Shown piece after piece: positions 15,791 through 23,678 of a DNA stretch of 64,000 nucleotides (the first letter of the stretch is position 1; each line of letters opens with the position of its first letter). The notes beneath the pieces were generated by a model. The model saw nothing but the letters and a program-made list of their open reading frames with translations, was not told where the DNA came from and did no database searches. Made by a program: the position numbers and the translations under genes. Source of the DNA: Acrocarpospora pleiomorpha (GTDB taxonomy: Bacteria; Actinomycetota; Actinomycetes; Streptosporangiales; Streptosporangiaceae); assembly GCF_009687885.1 (NCBI RefSeq), contig NZ_BLAF01000035.1:1850-65849 (forward strand), given 5' to 3'.

Positions 15791-17086
15791 TCAGAACTGG
15801 GCTTCCTCCGTGGAGCCCTTCAGGGCGGTGGTCGCCGAGTCCGGCGCGATGGCCGTGCTCACCAGGTCGAAGTAGCCGGTGCCGACCTCACGCTGGTGCT
15901 TGGTGGCGGTGTAGCCGCGGGACTCGGCCGCGAACTCCCGCTCCTGGAGCTCGACGTAGGCGGTCATGCCGTCCTCGGCGTAGCCGCTGGCCAGGTCGAA
16001 CATCGAGTAGTTGAGCGAGTGGAAGCCGGCCAGGGTGATGAACTGGAACTTGTATCCCATGTGGCCGAGCTCGCGCTGGAACTTGGCGATCGCCGAGTCG
16101 TCCAGGTGCTGCTTCCAGTTGAACGACGGGGAGCAGTTGTAGGCGAGCATCTGCTCCGGGTATTCGGCCTTGATGGCCTCGGCGAACCGGCGGGCCACGT
16201 CCAGGTCCGGCGTGGCGGTCTCCATCCAGAGCAGATCGGAGTACGGCGCGTACGCCAGGCCGCGGGCGATGCACGGCTGCAGCCCCTCGCGCACCCGGTA
16301 GAAGCCCTCCGCGGTCCGCTCACCGGTGGTGAACGGCTGGTCCCGGGGGTCGACGTCGCTGGTCAGCAGGGTCGCCGCCTGCGCGTCGGTGCGTGCGATG
16401 ATCACCGTGGGCACGCCACAGACGTCGGCCGCCAGCCGGGCCGCGTTCAGGGTCTTGATGTGCTGCCCGGTCGGGATGAGGACCTTGCCGCCGAGGTGGC
16501 CGCACTTCTTCTCCGAGGCCAGCTGGTCCTCCCAGTGCACGCCCGCGGCGCCGGACGCGATCATGGCGCGCATCAGCTCGAAGGCGTTGAGCACGCCGCC
16601 GAACCCGGCCTCGGCGTCGGCCACGATCGGGGCCATCCACTGCGGCGGGTCGTCGACGCCGTTGTGGAACGACTCGGCCCAGGTGATCTGGTCGGCCCGC
16701 AGCAGCGCGTTGTTGATCCGGCGGACCACGGACGGGACCGAGTTGGCCGGGTAGAGGCTCTGGTCCGGGTAGGTCTGCCCGCTCAGGTTGGCGTCGGCGG
16801 CGACCTGCCAGCCGGACAGGTAGATGGCCTTCAGGCCCGCCTTCACCTGCTGCACGGCCTGGTTGCCGGTGAGCGCGCCGAGCGAGCTCACGTAGTCCTC
16901 GGTGTGCAGGAGGTCCCACAGGCGCTTGGCGCCGAGGCGGGCGAGGGTGAACTGTTCCTGCACGGAACCGCGCAGTTTCACCACGTCCTCAGGGGCGTAC
17001 GTCCGCTCGGTGCCGGACCAACGGGGATTGCTCTCCCAGTCGTGCCGCAGTTGGGCGGCGGCGGATCTGAGGCGTTCGACCATCAT
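15791..17086 (-). CDS. aceA: isocitrate lyase
   Basis: 431 residues, the usual length of the bacterial enzyme. Cleaves isocitrate to glyoxylate and succinate in the glyoxylate bypass. The catalytic-loop signature KKCGH is intact, as are SGWQVAADAN, WEDQLASEKK and NCSPSFNW. GGGAGTG precedes two adjacent ATGs (17086, 17083). Transcribed divergently from a RamB-type regulator that is known in actinobacteria to control this gene, with CRP-like operators in the intergenic region. Confidence 0.98.
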   Translation of the reverse strand: MMVERLRSAAAQLRHDWESNPRWSGTERTYAPEDVVKLRGSVQEQFTLARLGAKRLWDLLHTEDYVSSLGALTGNQAVQQVKAGLKAIYLSGWQVAADANLSGQTYPDQSLYPANSVPSVVRRINNALLRADQITWAESFHNGVDDPPQWMAPIVADAEAGFGGVLNAFELMRAMIASGAAGVHWEDQLASEKKCGHLGGKVLIPTGQHIKTLNAARLAADVCGVPTVIIARTDAQAATLLTSDVDPRDQPFTTGERTAEGFYRVREGLQPCIARGLAYAPYSDLLWMETATPDLDVARRFAEAIKAEYPEQMLAYNCSPSFNWKQHLDDSAIAKFQRELGHMGYKFQFITLAGFHSLNYSMFDLASGYAEDGMTAYVELQEREFAAESRGYTATKHQREVGTGYFDLVSTAIAPDSATTALKGSTEEAQF

Positions 17087-17222
17087 CTTTTCACTCCCTT
17101 GTTGCGTGCTCGTCCGCGGCCCGGGGGCTCGCCGACGGCGGTGTCGTCACCTGGGTGCTTGGTCCGAGTTTGTGTCGACGTCAAGAGATCCGGCAAGCCA
17201 GGGAAGCTCGAAAGAAGGCCAA

Positions 17223-17240
17223 ATTTTCTTGTGACAAAAT
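17223..17240. promoter_or_regulatory. AT-rich imperfect palindrome, possible RamB site
   Basis: ATTTTCTTGTGACAAAAT: outer arms ATTTT/AAAAT are perfect. RamB sites in Corynebacterium are short A/T-rich elements, so this is a candidate, though it does not match that consensus exactly. Confidence 0.35.
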
Positions 17241-17298
17241 ACTGACGGGTATTCGCAGGAGAAGAATCGACGACTTTTCTCTTTGGACTAGACCAATC

Positions 17299-17318
17299 CG
17301 TGTGAGGTGGGTCACACG
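17299..17318. promoter_or_regulatory. perfect CRP/GlxR-type operator
   Basis: CGTGTGA-N6-TCACACG, a 7-bp perfect inverted repeat that contains the textbook TGTGA-N6-TCACA consensus of CRP and its corynebacterial relative GlxR. It is centred about 223 bp from the aceA start and 136 bp from the ramB start. Confidence 0.75.
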
Positions 17319-17386
17319 AACCTGGGTCGTTTTGTCTTGATATATGGTGTTTTACCCGGATTTCTTGGGTTGATGAGGGGTGGTGG

Positions 17387-17402
17387 TGTGGGGTGGCTCA
17401 CA
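17387..17402. promoter_or_regulatory. second CRP/GlxR-like operator, one mismatch
   Basis: TGTGG-N6-TCACA, 86 bp from the perfect site and close to the ramB start codon. One of the ten conserved positions differs. Confidence 0.55.
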
Positions 17403-17444
17403 CAGGGGTGGAAGAAGGCGTGAAATTCTGCCTAGGATCGCTGC

Positions 17445-18917
17445 ATGCCCTCCTTGCTCGGTGAAGAACCGCTGTCTTTGACGCAGGAGCTCGATCTTCT
17501 GGCCTTCGGCCAGCGGCTGAAGCACCTGCGGCGGCAGCGCGGGCTCACCCTGTCCGAGCTCGGCGAACGGGTCGGGCGGGCGCCGAGCCAGCTGTCGCTG
17601 CTGGAGAACGGCAAGCGGGAGCCGAAGCTGTCGCTGCTGAAATCGCTGGCCGGGGCGCTGAACGTGCCGGTCGAGGAGCTGCTGCGGCGGCAGGCGCCGA
17701 ACCGGCGGGCGCAGCTGGAGATCGCCCTGGAGGAGGCCCAGCGCGATCCGCTCTACGCCGACCTCGGTCTTTCCCGGCTGAAGGTGTCCGCCCGGGTCCC
17801 CAACGACGTGCTCGAACACATCCTGGCCCTGTTCGAGGAGCTCAAGGCGCGGCAGGCGAAGGGCACCGCCACCCCGGAGGAGGCCCGCGCCGCCAACGCC
17901 GAGCTCCGGCGCAAGCAGAGCGAGCTGGGCAACTACTTCGAGGACATCGAGCGGGCCGCCGCCGAGGCGCTGGCGGCCGTCGGGTACCGGAGCGGCGCCC
18001 TGTCGCAGAGCACGGTGCAGGCGCTGGTCGCGCATTTCGGGTTCACCGTGCACACCGCCCCGGACCTCCCGCGATCCGCGCGTTCCGTGACCGATCTCCG
18101 CAACCGGCGGATCTATCTCAAGCGCGAGCAGCTCGGGATGCACACGCCGCGGACCATCCTGCTCCAGACCATCGGGCACTTCGCCCTCGCCCACCACAAG
18201 CCGCGGGACTTCGCGGATTTCCTGCGCCAGCGGGTGGAGGCCAATTACTTCGCCGCGGCGGTCCTGGTGCCGGAGGCCGCGGCGGCGCCGTACCTGCTGG
18301 AGGCCAAGCGGGATAGGGCGCTGTCGGTGGAGGATCTGCGGGACGTGTTCGCGGTGTCGTACGAGATGGCGGCCCACCGCTTCACGAACCTGGCGACCCA
18401 CCATCTGGACCTGGTGTGCCACTTCGTGCGGAACGACGCGGGCGGGATCATCTACAAGGCGTACGAGAACGACGGGATCATCTTTCCCGCCGATGAGCAG
18501 GGGGCCATCGAGGGGCAGCGGCTGTGCCAGCAGTGGTCGGGGCGGCAGGTCTTCCAGGCCAGGGATCGATTCTCGCCGTACCACCAGTATTCGGACTCGC
18601 CGACGGGCACCCATTTCTGCGTGGCGCACGTGGATCCGTCCCAGGAGAAGGATTTCGCGATCACCCTGGGGGTGCCCTTCCGGGAGTCGCGCTGGTTCCG
18701 GGGGCGGGAGACGACGGTGCGGAAGAAGTCGAACTGCCCCGCGGGCGAGTGCTGCCGCCGCCCGCCGTCGGAGCTGTCCCAGCGCTGGGACGGGTACGCC
18801 TGGCCGTCGGCGCGCGCGCACTCCCATGTGCTGGCGGCGCTTCCGCCCGGTTCGTTCCCCGGCGTGGACGAGGCCGACGTGTACGCCTTCCTCGAACGCC
18901 ACGCCATCACAGGCTGA
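17445..18917 (+). CDS. ramB: RamB/ScfR-type transcriptional regulator (XRE HTH + ImmA/IrrE-like domain)
   Basis: 490 residues. XRE-type helix-turn-helix at about 20-75 (FGQRLKHLRRQRGLTLSELGERVG). An IrrE/ImmA-like central domain follows with FALAHHKPRDFADFLRQRVEANYFAAAVL, in which the classic HExxH is degenerate. The C-terminal short-chain-fatty-acyl-regulator domain has conserved Cys residues (CPAGECC). RamB controls acetate and glyoxylate-bypass genes in Corynebacterium and Mycobacterium; the divergent aceA here fits. The ligand is probably an acyl-CoA-type metabolite (family knowledge, unproven here). Confidence 0.92.
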   Translation: MPSLLGEEPLSLTQELDLLAFGQRLKHLRRQRGLTLSELGERVGRAPSQLSLLENGKREPKLSLLKSLAGALNVPVEELLRRQAPNRRAQLEIALEEAQRDPLYADLGLSRLKVSARVPNDVLEHILALFEELKARQAKGTATPEEARAANAELRRKQSELGNYFEDIERAAAEALAAVGYRSGALSQSTVQALVAHFGFTVHTAPDLPRSARSVTDLRNRRIYLKREQLGMHTPRTILLQTIGHFALAHHKPRDFADFLRQRVEANYFAAAVLVPEAAAAPYLLEAKRDRALSVEDLRDVFAVSYEMAAHRFTNLATHHLDLVCHFVRNDAGGIIYKAYENDGIIFPADEQGAIEGQRLCQQWSGRQVFQARDRFSPYHQYSDSPTGTHFCVAHVDPSQEKDFAITLGVPFRESRWFRGRETTVRKKSNCPAGECCRRPPSELSQRWDGYAWPSARAHSHVLAALPPGSFPGVDEADVYAFLERHAITG

Positions 18918-18981
18918 CACCCGCATGTACGGGCAGGGTTTCCGGTACAAACCGGATATGGGATCTGAGATCGGCAGGGTA

Positions 18982-19836
18982 ATGAAGCTGGGAGCCCGGA
19001 CGTTCGACTTCTCGCGGCAGGTCGCGGTGATGGCCATCATCAACCGCACGCCTGACTCCTTCCACGACCGGGGCCGCACCTTCGCCCTGGACCGGGCGGT
19101 CGAGGCCGCGCTCACCGCGGTCTCCGACGGCGCCGACTGGCTGGACATCGGCGGCGTGCCGTTCGGGCCCGACGGCCCTCAGGTCGAGGCGGCCGAGGAG
19201 ATCGACCGCGTGGTCCCGCTGATCGAGGCCGTGCGCGCCGCCACCGACGCCGTCATCTCCGTCGACACGCACCGCGGCGTCGTGGCCGAGGCCGCCCTCA
19301 AGGCCGGCGCCGACGTCGTCAACGACACCAGCGGCGTCAGCGACCCCGCCCTCGCCACGGAGGTGGCCACCGCCAACGCCGGCCTGGTGGTCACCCACAG
19401 CCTCTCCGGGCCCCGCGTCCGCCACCCCCGCCCCACCTACGACGACGTGACCGCGGAGGTCGTCACCTTCCTCCGTGACCGCGTCGCCTTCGCCCGCCAC
19501 TCCGGCGTCGCCTCCGACAAGATCATCATCGATCCCGGTCACGACCTCAACAAGAACACCCTCCACACCCTGGCCCTGACCCGCCGCCTCCCCGAGATCG
19601 CCGCCCTGGGCCATCCGCTCCTGGTCGCCCTCTCCAACAAGGACTTCATCGGCGAAACCCTCAGCAGGGCCCAGCACGACCGGCTTCCCGGCTCCCTCGC
19701 CGCCGCCGTCTTCTGCATCCTCAACGGCGCCCGCATCATCCGCGTCCACGACGTCCGCGCCTCCGTGGACGCCGTCCGCATGACGGAGACCCTCCTCGGC
19801 TGGCACAGCCCCGACAACCTCCGTCACAACATGTGA
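18982..19836 (+). CDS. folP: dihydropteroate synthase homologue, FolP2-like
   Basis: 284 residues from ATG 18982; ATG 18958 is an in-frame alternative. TIM-barrel DHPS landmarks are present: NRTPDSFHDRG (pterin site), DTHRG, NDTSG. The loop that in true DHPS reads DPG-x-GF-x-K is instead DPGHDLNKNT, as in the actinobacterial FolP2 paralogues, one of which (mycobacterial FolP2) is reported to lack DHPS activity. Function may therefore not be folate synthesis. It overlaps the convergent helicase gene by 13 bp. Confidence 0.85.
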   Translation: MKLGARTFDFSRQVAVMAIINRTPDSFHDRGRTFALDRAVEAALTAVSDGADWLDIGGVPFGPDGPQVEAAEEIDRVVPLIEAVRAATDAVISVDTHRGVVAEAALKAGADVVNDTSGVSDPALATEVATANAGLVVTHSLSGPRVRHPRPTYDDVTAEVVTFLRDRVAFARHSGVASDKIIIDPGHDLNKNTLHTLALTRRLPEIAALGHPLLVALSNKDFIGETLSRAQHDRLPGSLAAAVFCILNGARIIRVHDVRASVDAVRMTETLLGWHSPDNLRHNM

Positions 19837-21122
19837 GACCGGATCCGGTGCTGTTCGAGGTGGGCCAGGATCGTGTGGTTCGCGATCCAGCCGTCGGGGA
19901 ACTTGATCGGCACGTTGAGCTGGATGCGGGGGCTGGAGGGGTGGTGGTCGAGCAGGGCGGGGATGCCCGCGCGGGCCACGACGACGCAGGCGTGGCGGTG
20001 GCGGGAGGTGAGGACGCAGAGGCGGCCGGATTCGAGGTGGAAGGCGGTGGCGTCGCGACGGCCGGAGAGCGGGTGCCAGACGAGGGTGATGTCGTATTCG
20101 CGGCCTTGGAGGCGGTTGGCGGTGTCGACGGTGACGCCCTGCGGGACGCCCGCGGCGCGGACGGCGGCCACCTGGTCGTTGTGGGCGCAGCCGATGGCGA
20201 TGCGGTCGGGGGTGACGGGATGGGAGCCGTGCTCGTCGTGGGCGACGGTGCCGCGTTCCAGGATCCTGCGCGCCAGGGCGGCGAGCGCGTGGGCCACCTC
20301 GGGGTCGGTGCGGACGGTGTGGCGGTCGGGGAGTTCGTGCAGGGCCCAGCCGGAGACGGCGGCTTCCTCGATGGTGGGGTCGCGCGGGCCGGGGACGGTG
20401 AGTTCGAGGCGGCGGTCGCCGGGGGCGGTGCCGGGGGAGAAGCCCGCGGCGGGGTAGAAGGCGCGGGAGACGATCGGGGCCGCGCTGGCGGGGAGCCGCC
20501 AGGAGACGGGGAGCTGGTGGACCTTGAGGTTGTTGATGCGCTGGGTCACCGCGACGGCGCTCTGCAGGGGATCCCAGGCCATGCCGGTCCAGCGGTCGCT
20601 CTCGATCACCGAGAACGGGTCGAGCTGGCCGGGGTCGCCGACGAACAGGGTGTGGCCGGCGGCGAAGAGCGGGGCGACGGCGAGGAGCTTGTCCGACCGC
20701 ATCTGGTAGGCCTCGTCCACGATCGCCCACTCCCAGGCGCGCCCGGAAATGTACGCCCATTTGTCGGCGGTGGCCACGACGACCTGACAGTTCTCCACAT
20801 TTTCGATCTTGTTGTGGAGGGTGACTCCGGGGTGGCGGGTGACGCGGTCAGGGGGTTCGAAACCCTCGGCGTGCAGGCGGCCGATGGAGGCGCCGGGCGC
20901 GTTGCTCGCGAGCTTGTCGACCAGGTCGTCGACCTGCTCGTTGGTCTGGGCGACGATCATCAGCCGCTGGTCGGCTTTGACCAGTTCGATGGTGGCCGAC
21001 ACGACCAGGGTGGTCTTGCCCGCCCCGGGCGGGGAGTCGACGACCAGCCCGCGATGGGCGCCGCTGGTGTAGTCGGTGAGGATTTCGGCGGTGGTGGCCC
21101 TGGCTCGTTCCTGGGGTGTCAT
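19824..21122 (-). CDS. UPF1/Dna2-like superfamily 1 helicase/ATPase
   Basis: 432 residues. Motif I PPGAGKTT (K36), motif Ia AQTNEQVDDL, motif II VDEA (D136/E137), motif III GDPGQL (162-167), motif V DTANRLQGREYD and motif VI LTSRHRHACVVVAR are all recognisable. The order and the GREYD box are those of UPF1/Dna2-like SF1B helicases. It is short and lacks the beta-barrel insertion of this group. It starts at ATG 21122 in a 4-bp overlap with the preceding gene. Last gene of a three-gene coupled operon whose first product looks like a Fe-S RecB-type nuclease. Confidence 0.85.
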   Translation of the reverse strand: MTPQERARATTAEILTDYTSGAHRGLVVDSPPGAGKTTLVVSATIELVKADQRLMIVAQTNEQVDDLVDKLASNAPGASIGRLHAEGFEPPDRVTRHPGVTLHNKIENVENCQVVVATADKWAYISGRAWEWAIVDEAYQMRSDKLLAVAPLFAAGHTLFVGDPGQLDPFSVIESDRWTGMAWDPLQSAVAVTQRINNLKVHQLPVSWRLPASAAPIVSRAFYPAAGFSPGTAPGDRRLELTVPGPRDPTIEEAAVSGWALHELPDRHTVRTDPEVAHALAALARRILERGTVAHDEHGSHPVTPDRIAIGCAHNDQVAAVRAAGVPQGVTVDTANRLQGREYDITLVWHPLSGRRDATAFHLESGRLCVLTSRHRHACVVVARAGIPALLDHHPSSPRIQLNVPIKFPDGWIANHTILAHLEQHRIRSHML

Positions 21123-22549
21123 GACCACGCCTCCTGCGCGTCCTCGTCGGTCGGTACGTACGCGGGGGGCGGGCCGCCGTGGGTCCAGGGGGTTTCCGCC
21201 ACGTCGGGGAGCGTTGGCCGCCGGGCGCCCGCGGGGTCGAGTTCGGTGTAGCAGACGATCTCGCCGGGCGCGGGCAGGGTCGCGTCCTTGGTCATGCCGC
21301 TGTTGACCTGGAGGGTCACGATATCGGCGTCCACGGACATGAGGACGGTGCCCTGTTTCGGGCGTGCGGGGGACAGGAGTTTCCGGCCAGGCGGGAGCCG
21401 TACCGGATCGCTGGTTTGGACGCTTACCAGCGGGCGGGCCACCATGCGCTTCTTGCCGGGCGGGATGATCTTCCGGTCGGCGTCGACGGCGATCACCCGC
21501 CCGGCGAAGGCGGCGCCCTCGGCCCGGTGGTCGGCCATCACCAGCGGGTCGTCGAACGCCTTGCTCGCCTCGTAGCTCTGCCGCGCGCCCTCCAGCGCGG
21601 ACAGCCGCCGCGCCGCCGCGACCGCGCTGTCCCACCGCCCCGGCGGCGGCCCGCCTTCGGCGATCGACGCGCTCTGCCTGGCCAGCGCCGCACGATCCCG
21701 TTCCCACCGCCCCGCCGCGCTTTCCGCTTCGGGTACGGCACGCAGCAGATCGACCGCACGCCACATCAGGTTCCAGGTGGGTTCGAGCTGCCCCCGCAGC
21801 GCCTCGTGGAGCCGGGCCGGGGATCCGTGGATGAGCGGTTGCAGGACATGCCGGTCGAAACCCGGATCGGTGTCGGGCCCGGCCGGGGGTGAGCGCAGCG
21901 GATCCTCCGCGAGGAGCGCGGCCTGCGGGCCTGTGCTGCCCTCGGGCGGATCGATCCAGGCCAGCTGCGCGGCCAGGTTGCCGTTCTCGGCGGCGCTCAG
22001 GCCGGTGACCCAGTGTTCGGCGAGGACGTCGGTCATGGCGAGCAGCATGGCCGAACCGGCGAACTCGGCGCGTTCGTGGAGGAAGGTCAGCCAGCGGCCC
22101 AGCAGGGGGACCGGCGGCGGGACCGCGTGCGGGCCCTCGGTCGCGCGGAACCGGGTGGACCGCCCGATCAGCCGGGTGAAGGCGATCCCGCCGGGGTTGG
22201 GGACCAGGATCTGCGGGGCGTCCAGGCAGCGCTCGTACGCGCTCTTGGTATCCGAAATTTCCACCTGCGCGGCATATTTCTGGATATAGGGCACTACGAG
22301 TTCGGCGAGTTCGGCCATGAAGGCGAAACGCTGGTCGCGGTCGCGGGGGTTCGCGACGACCAGGAGCCTAGGGGCGGCGCGGTCGGTGCCGAGCACCGCG
22401 GCCAGCGGCGCGGCGGCCTCGCCGGCCATCCGCAGCGGGATGAACACCAGCGGCTCCGCCGACAGGTGGGCGTGGCGCACGGTCGCGGCCGGCTGGGCCC
22501 GCCCGTCCCGGACGGCTCGCACGGTCAGGAACGATCGCAGCAGGCTCAC
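21119..22549 (-). CDS. unknown protein, middle gene of nuclease-helicase operon
   Basis: 476 residues. I do not recognise a named family. The N-terminal 150 residues look globular alpha/beta (PRLLVVANPRDRDQRFAFM). The middle (about 230-330) is helical and Arg/Glu-rich. The C-terminal 130 residues are beta-rich with short strands (AGRVIAVDADRK, RPLVSVQTSDPV, GTVLMSVDADIVTLQV) resembling a small barrel. GTG start 22549 overlaps the nuclease gene stop (GTGA), and its own stop overlaps the helicase start, so the three are obligately co-translated. It may supply the barrel/accessory domain missing from the helicase (inference). Confidence 0.75.
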   Translation of the reverse strand: MSLLRSFLTVRAVRDGRAQPAATVRHAHLSAEPLVFIPLRMAGEAAAPLAAVLGTDRAAPRLLVVANPRDRDQRFAFMAELAELVVPYIQKYAAQVEISDTKSAYERCLDAPQILVPNPGGIAFTRLIGRSTRFRATEGPHAVPPPVPLLGRWLTFLHERAEFAGSAMLLAMTDVLAEHWVTGLSAAENGNLAAQLAWIDPPEGSTGPQAALLAEDPLRSPPAGPDTDPGFDRHVLQPLIHGSPARLHEALRGQLEPTWNLMWRAVDLLRAVPEAESAAGRWERDRAALARQSASIAEGGPPPGRWDSAVAAARRLSALEGARQSYEASKAFDDPLVMADHRAEGAAFAGRVIAVDADRKIIPPGKKRMVARPLVSVQTSDPVRLPPGRKLLSPARPKQGTVLMSVDADIVTLQVNSGMTKDATLPAPGEIVCYTELDPAGARRPTLPDVAETPWTHGGPPPAYVPTDEDAQEAWS

Positions 22550-23625
22550 GCGACCGCCTCGTCGAGGATCCTCCGCACGAAACCCAGCCGTTCGGCGATG
22601 GCCGCGTGCTCGGTCGGGACGTTTTCGCCCCCCATGAGCTCGATCGCCATGTCCAGCGACTCGATGCCGCCGAGATCGTCGCGTACGGACCGTCCCAGGG
22701 CTTCCAGCGAGCCGCACGCGCGGGCTTCGTCCCGGCAGAAGTAGGCCATCTCACACGCGGCCAGGCACTCGGGGGCGTACCTCGCCGGAATGGCGGACAG
22801 GGCCGCGCCGAGCTCGGCCGCCGGGCGGGTCGGCGTCTCGCCGGCCAGCCGCAGGTCGAGGCTGAGGTCGGGGGGCAGCCGGTCGAGGATCGTGTCGATC
22901 CGGGCCAGGCGCGCCAGTTGCCGCTTGAGCGCTTCGAGCTGGAGGCGCACGTCGACCAGGCAGGCGGTCGGGAAGTTCATGAAATCCTTGGGGCAGATCA
23001 GGATGACATCGTGGGACACGCGTTCGGGGTCCAGCCCGAACAGCTCCCGCATCGCGTGCACGTAGACGGCCGCTTCGCGGGCGGCGGCGGACACCTTCCC
23101 CGGGTCGGCCTGGCCGTCGATGATCGGGAACGACTTGATGGCCACCACGTGGAGGCGGTGGTCGGCCTGGAAGGCGATGACGTCCGGTTCCAGGTAGACC
23201 TCGTAGCCCGCCACGCCGAGCTTGACCAGCGGGTGGTCGACGAGGGTGGCCGTCTCGGGTGCCGCCGCGCCGAGCACGTCCATGGTGTGCCGGTGCCGCG
23301 CTTCTTGGCCGCTGGCATGACCGACGTCGTGATATTCCGCCTCTTTCACCGGAAGGTCCAGCAGCTCGCGCAGCAGCCGCAGCACGTGCGCGCCCTCGTC
23401 GGCCTTGACGATCGCCTTGAACTCCCGGGTCCGCGTGATCGCGAACGGCGACTGGCCGAACCGTGCGGGGAACCCGAGATGCTCCACGATTGTGCTTTTG
23501 TCGATCCCGGCGCCGTCCAGGACGGCCCGCCGATCGCACGCGGGGTTGGCGGCCAGCGCGGCGATGGCGCGCGCGTTGTGGGCGACCGGCAGGCTGCTCC
23601 CGCGTATCGCGTCCAGTCGGCTCAC
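22546..23625 (-). CDS. putative Fe-S cluster RecB/Cas4-like nuclease-fold protein
   Basis: 359 residues. The core around 140-195 (EVYLEPDVIAF, HVVAIKSF, REAAVYVHAM) has the strand-D148-strand-K164-helix pattern of PD-(D/E)XK RecB-family nucleases; the acidic residue of the ExK pair is Ala here. Cys30 near the N-terminus plus C287-x3-C291-x5-C297 (and C304) at the C-terminus copies the split four-Cys arrangement that holds a 4Fe-4S cluster in AddB/Cas4/Dna2. First gene of an operon with the SF1 helicase. Nuclease activity is uncertain because of the altered ExK. Confidence 0.65.
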   Translation of the reverse strand: MSRLDAIRGSSLPVAHNARAIAALAANPACDRRAVLDGAGIDKSTIVEHLGFPARFGQSPFAITRTREFKAIVKADEGAHVLRLLRELLDLPVKEAEYHDVGHASGQEARHRHTMDVLGAAAPETATLVDHPLVKLGVAGYEVYLEPDVIAFQADHRLHVVAIKSFPIIDGQADPGKVSAAAREAAVYVHAMRELFGLDPERVSHDVILICPKDFMNFPTACLVDVRLQLEALKRQLARLARIDTILDRLPPDLSLDLRLAGETPTRPAAELGAALSAIPARYAPECLAACEMAYFCRDEARACGSLEALGRSVRDDLGGIESLDMAIELMGGENVPTEHAAIAERLGFVRRILDEAVA

Positions 23626-23678
23626 GCGCTCGCCGCCGCCGTCAGGCCGCGGAACTCGGTGATGTTGATCCTCATGGA

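Larger units (their letters stand above)
17087..17444. promoter_or_regulatory. 358-bp aceA-ramB divergent regulatory region
   Basis: Non-coding and notably AT-richer than its surroundings around 17205-17290. It carries an imperfect palindrome at 17223-17240 and two CRP/GlxR-like sites, annotated separately. It holds the promoters of aceA (-) and ramB (+). Confidence 0.8.
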
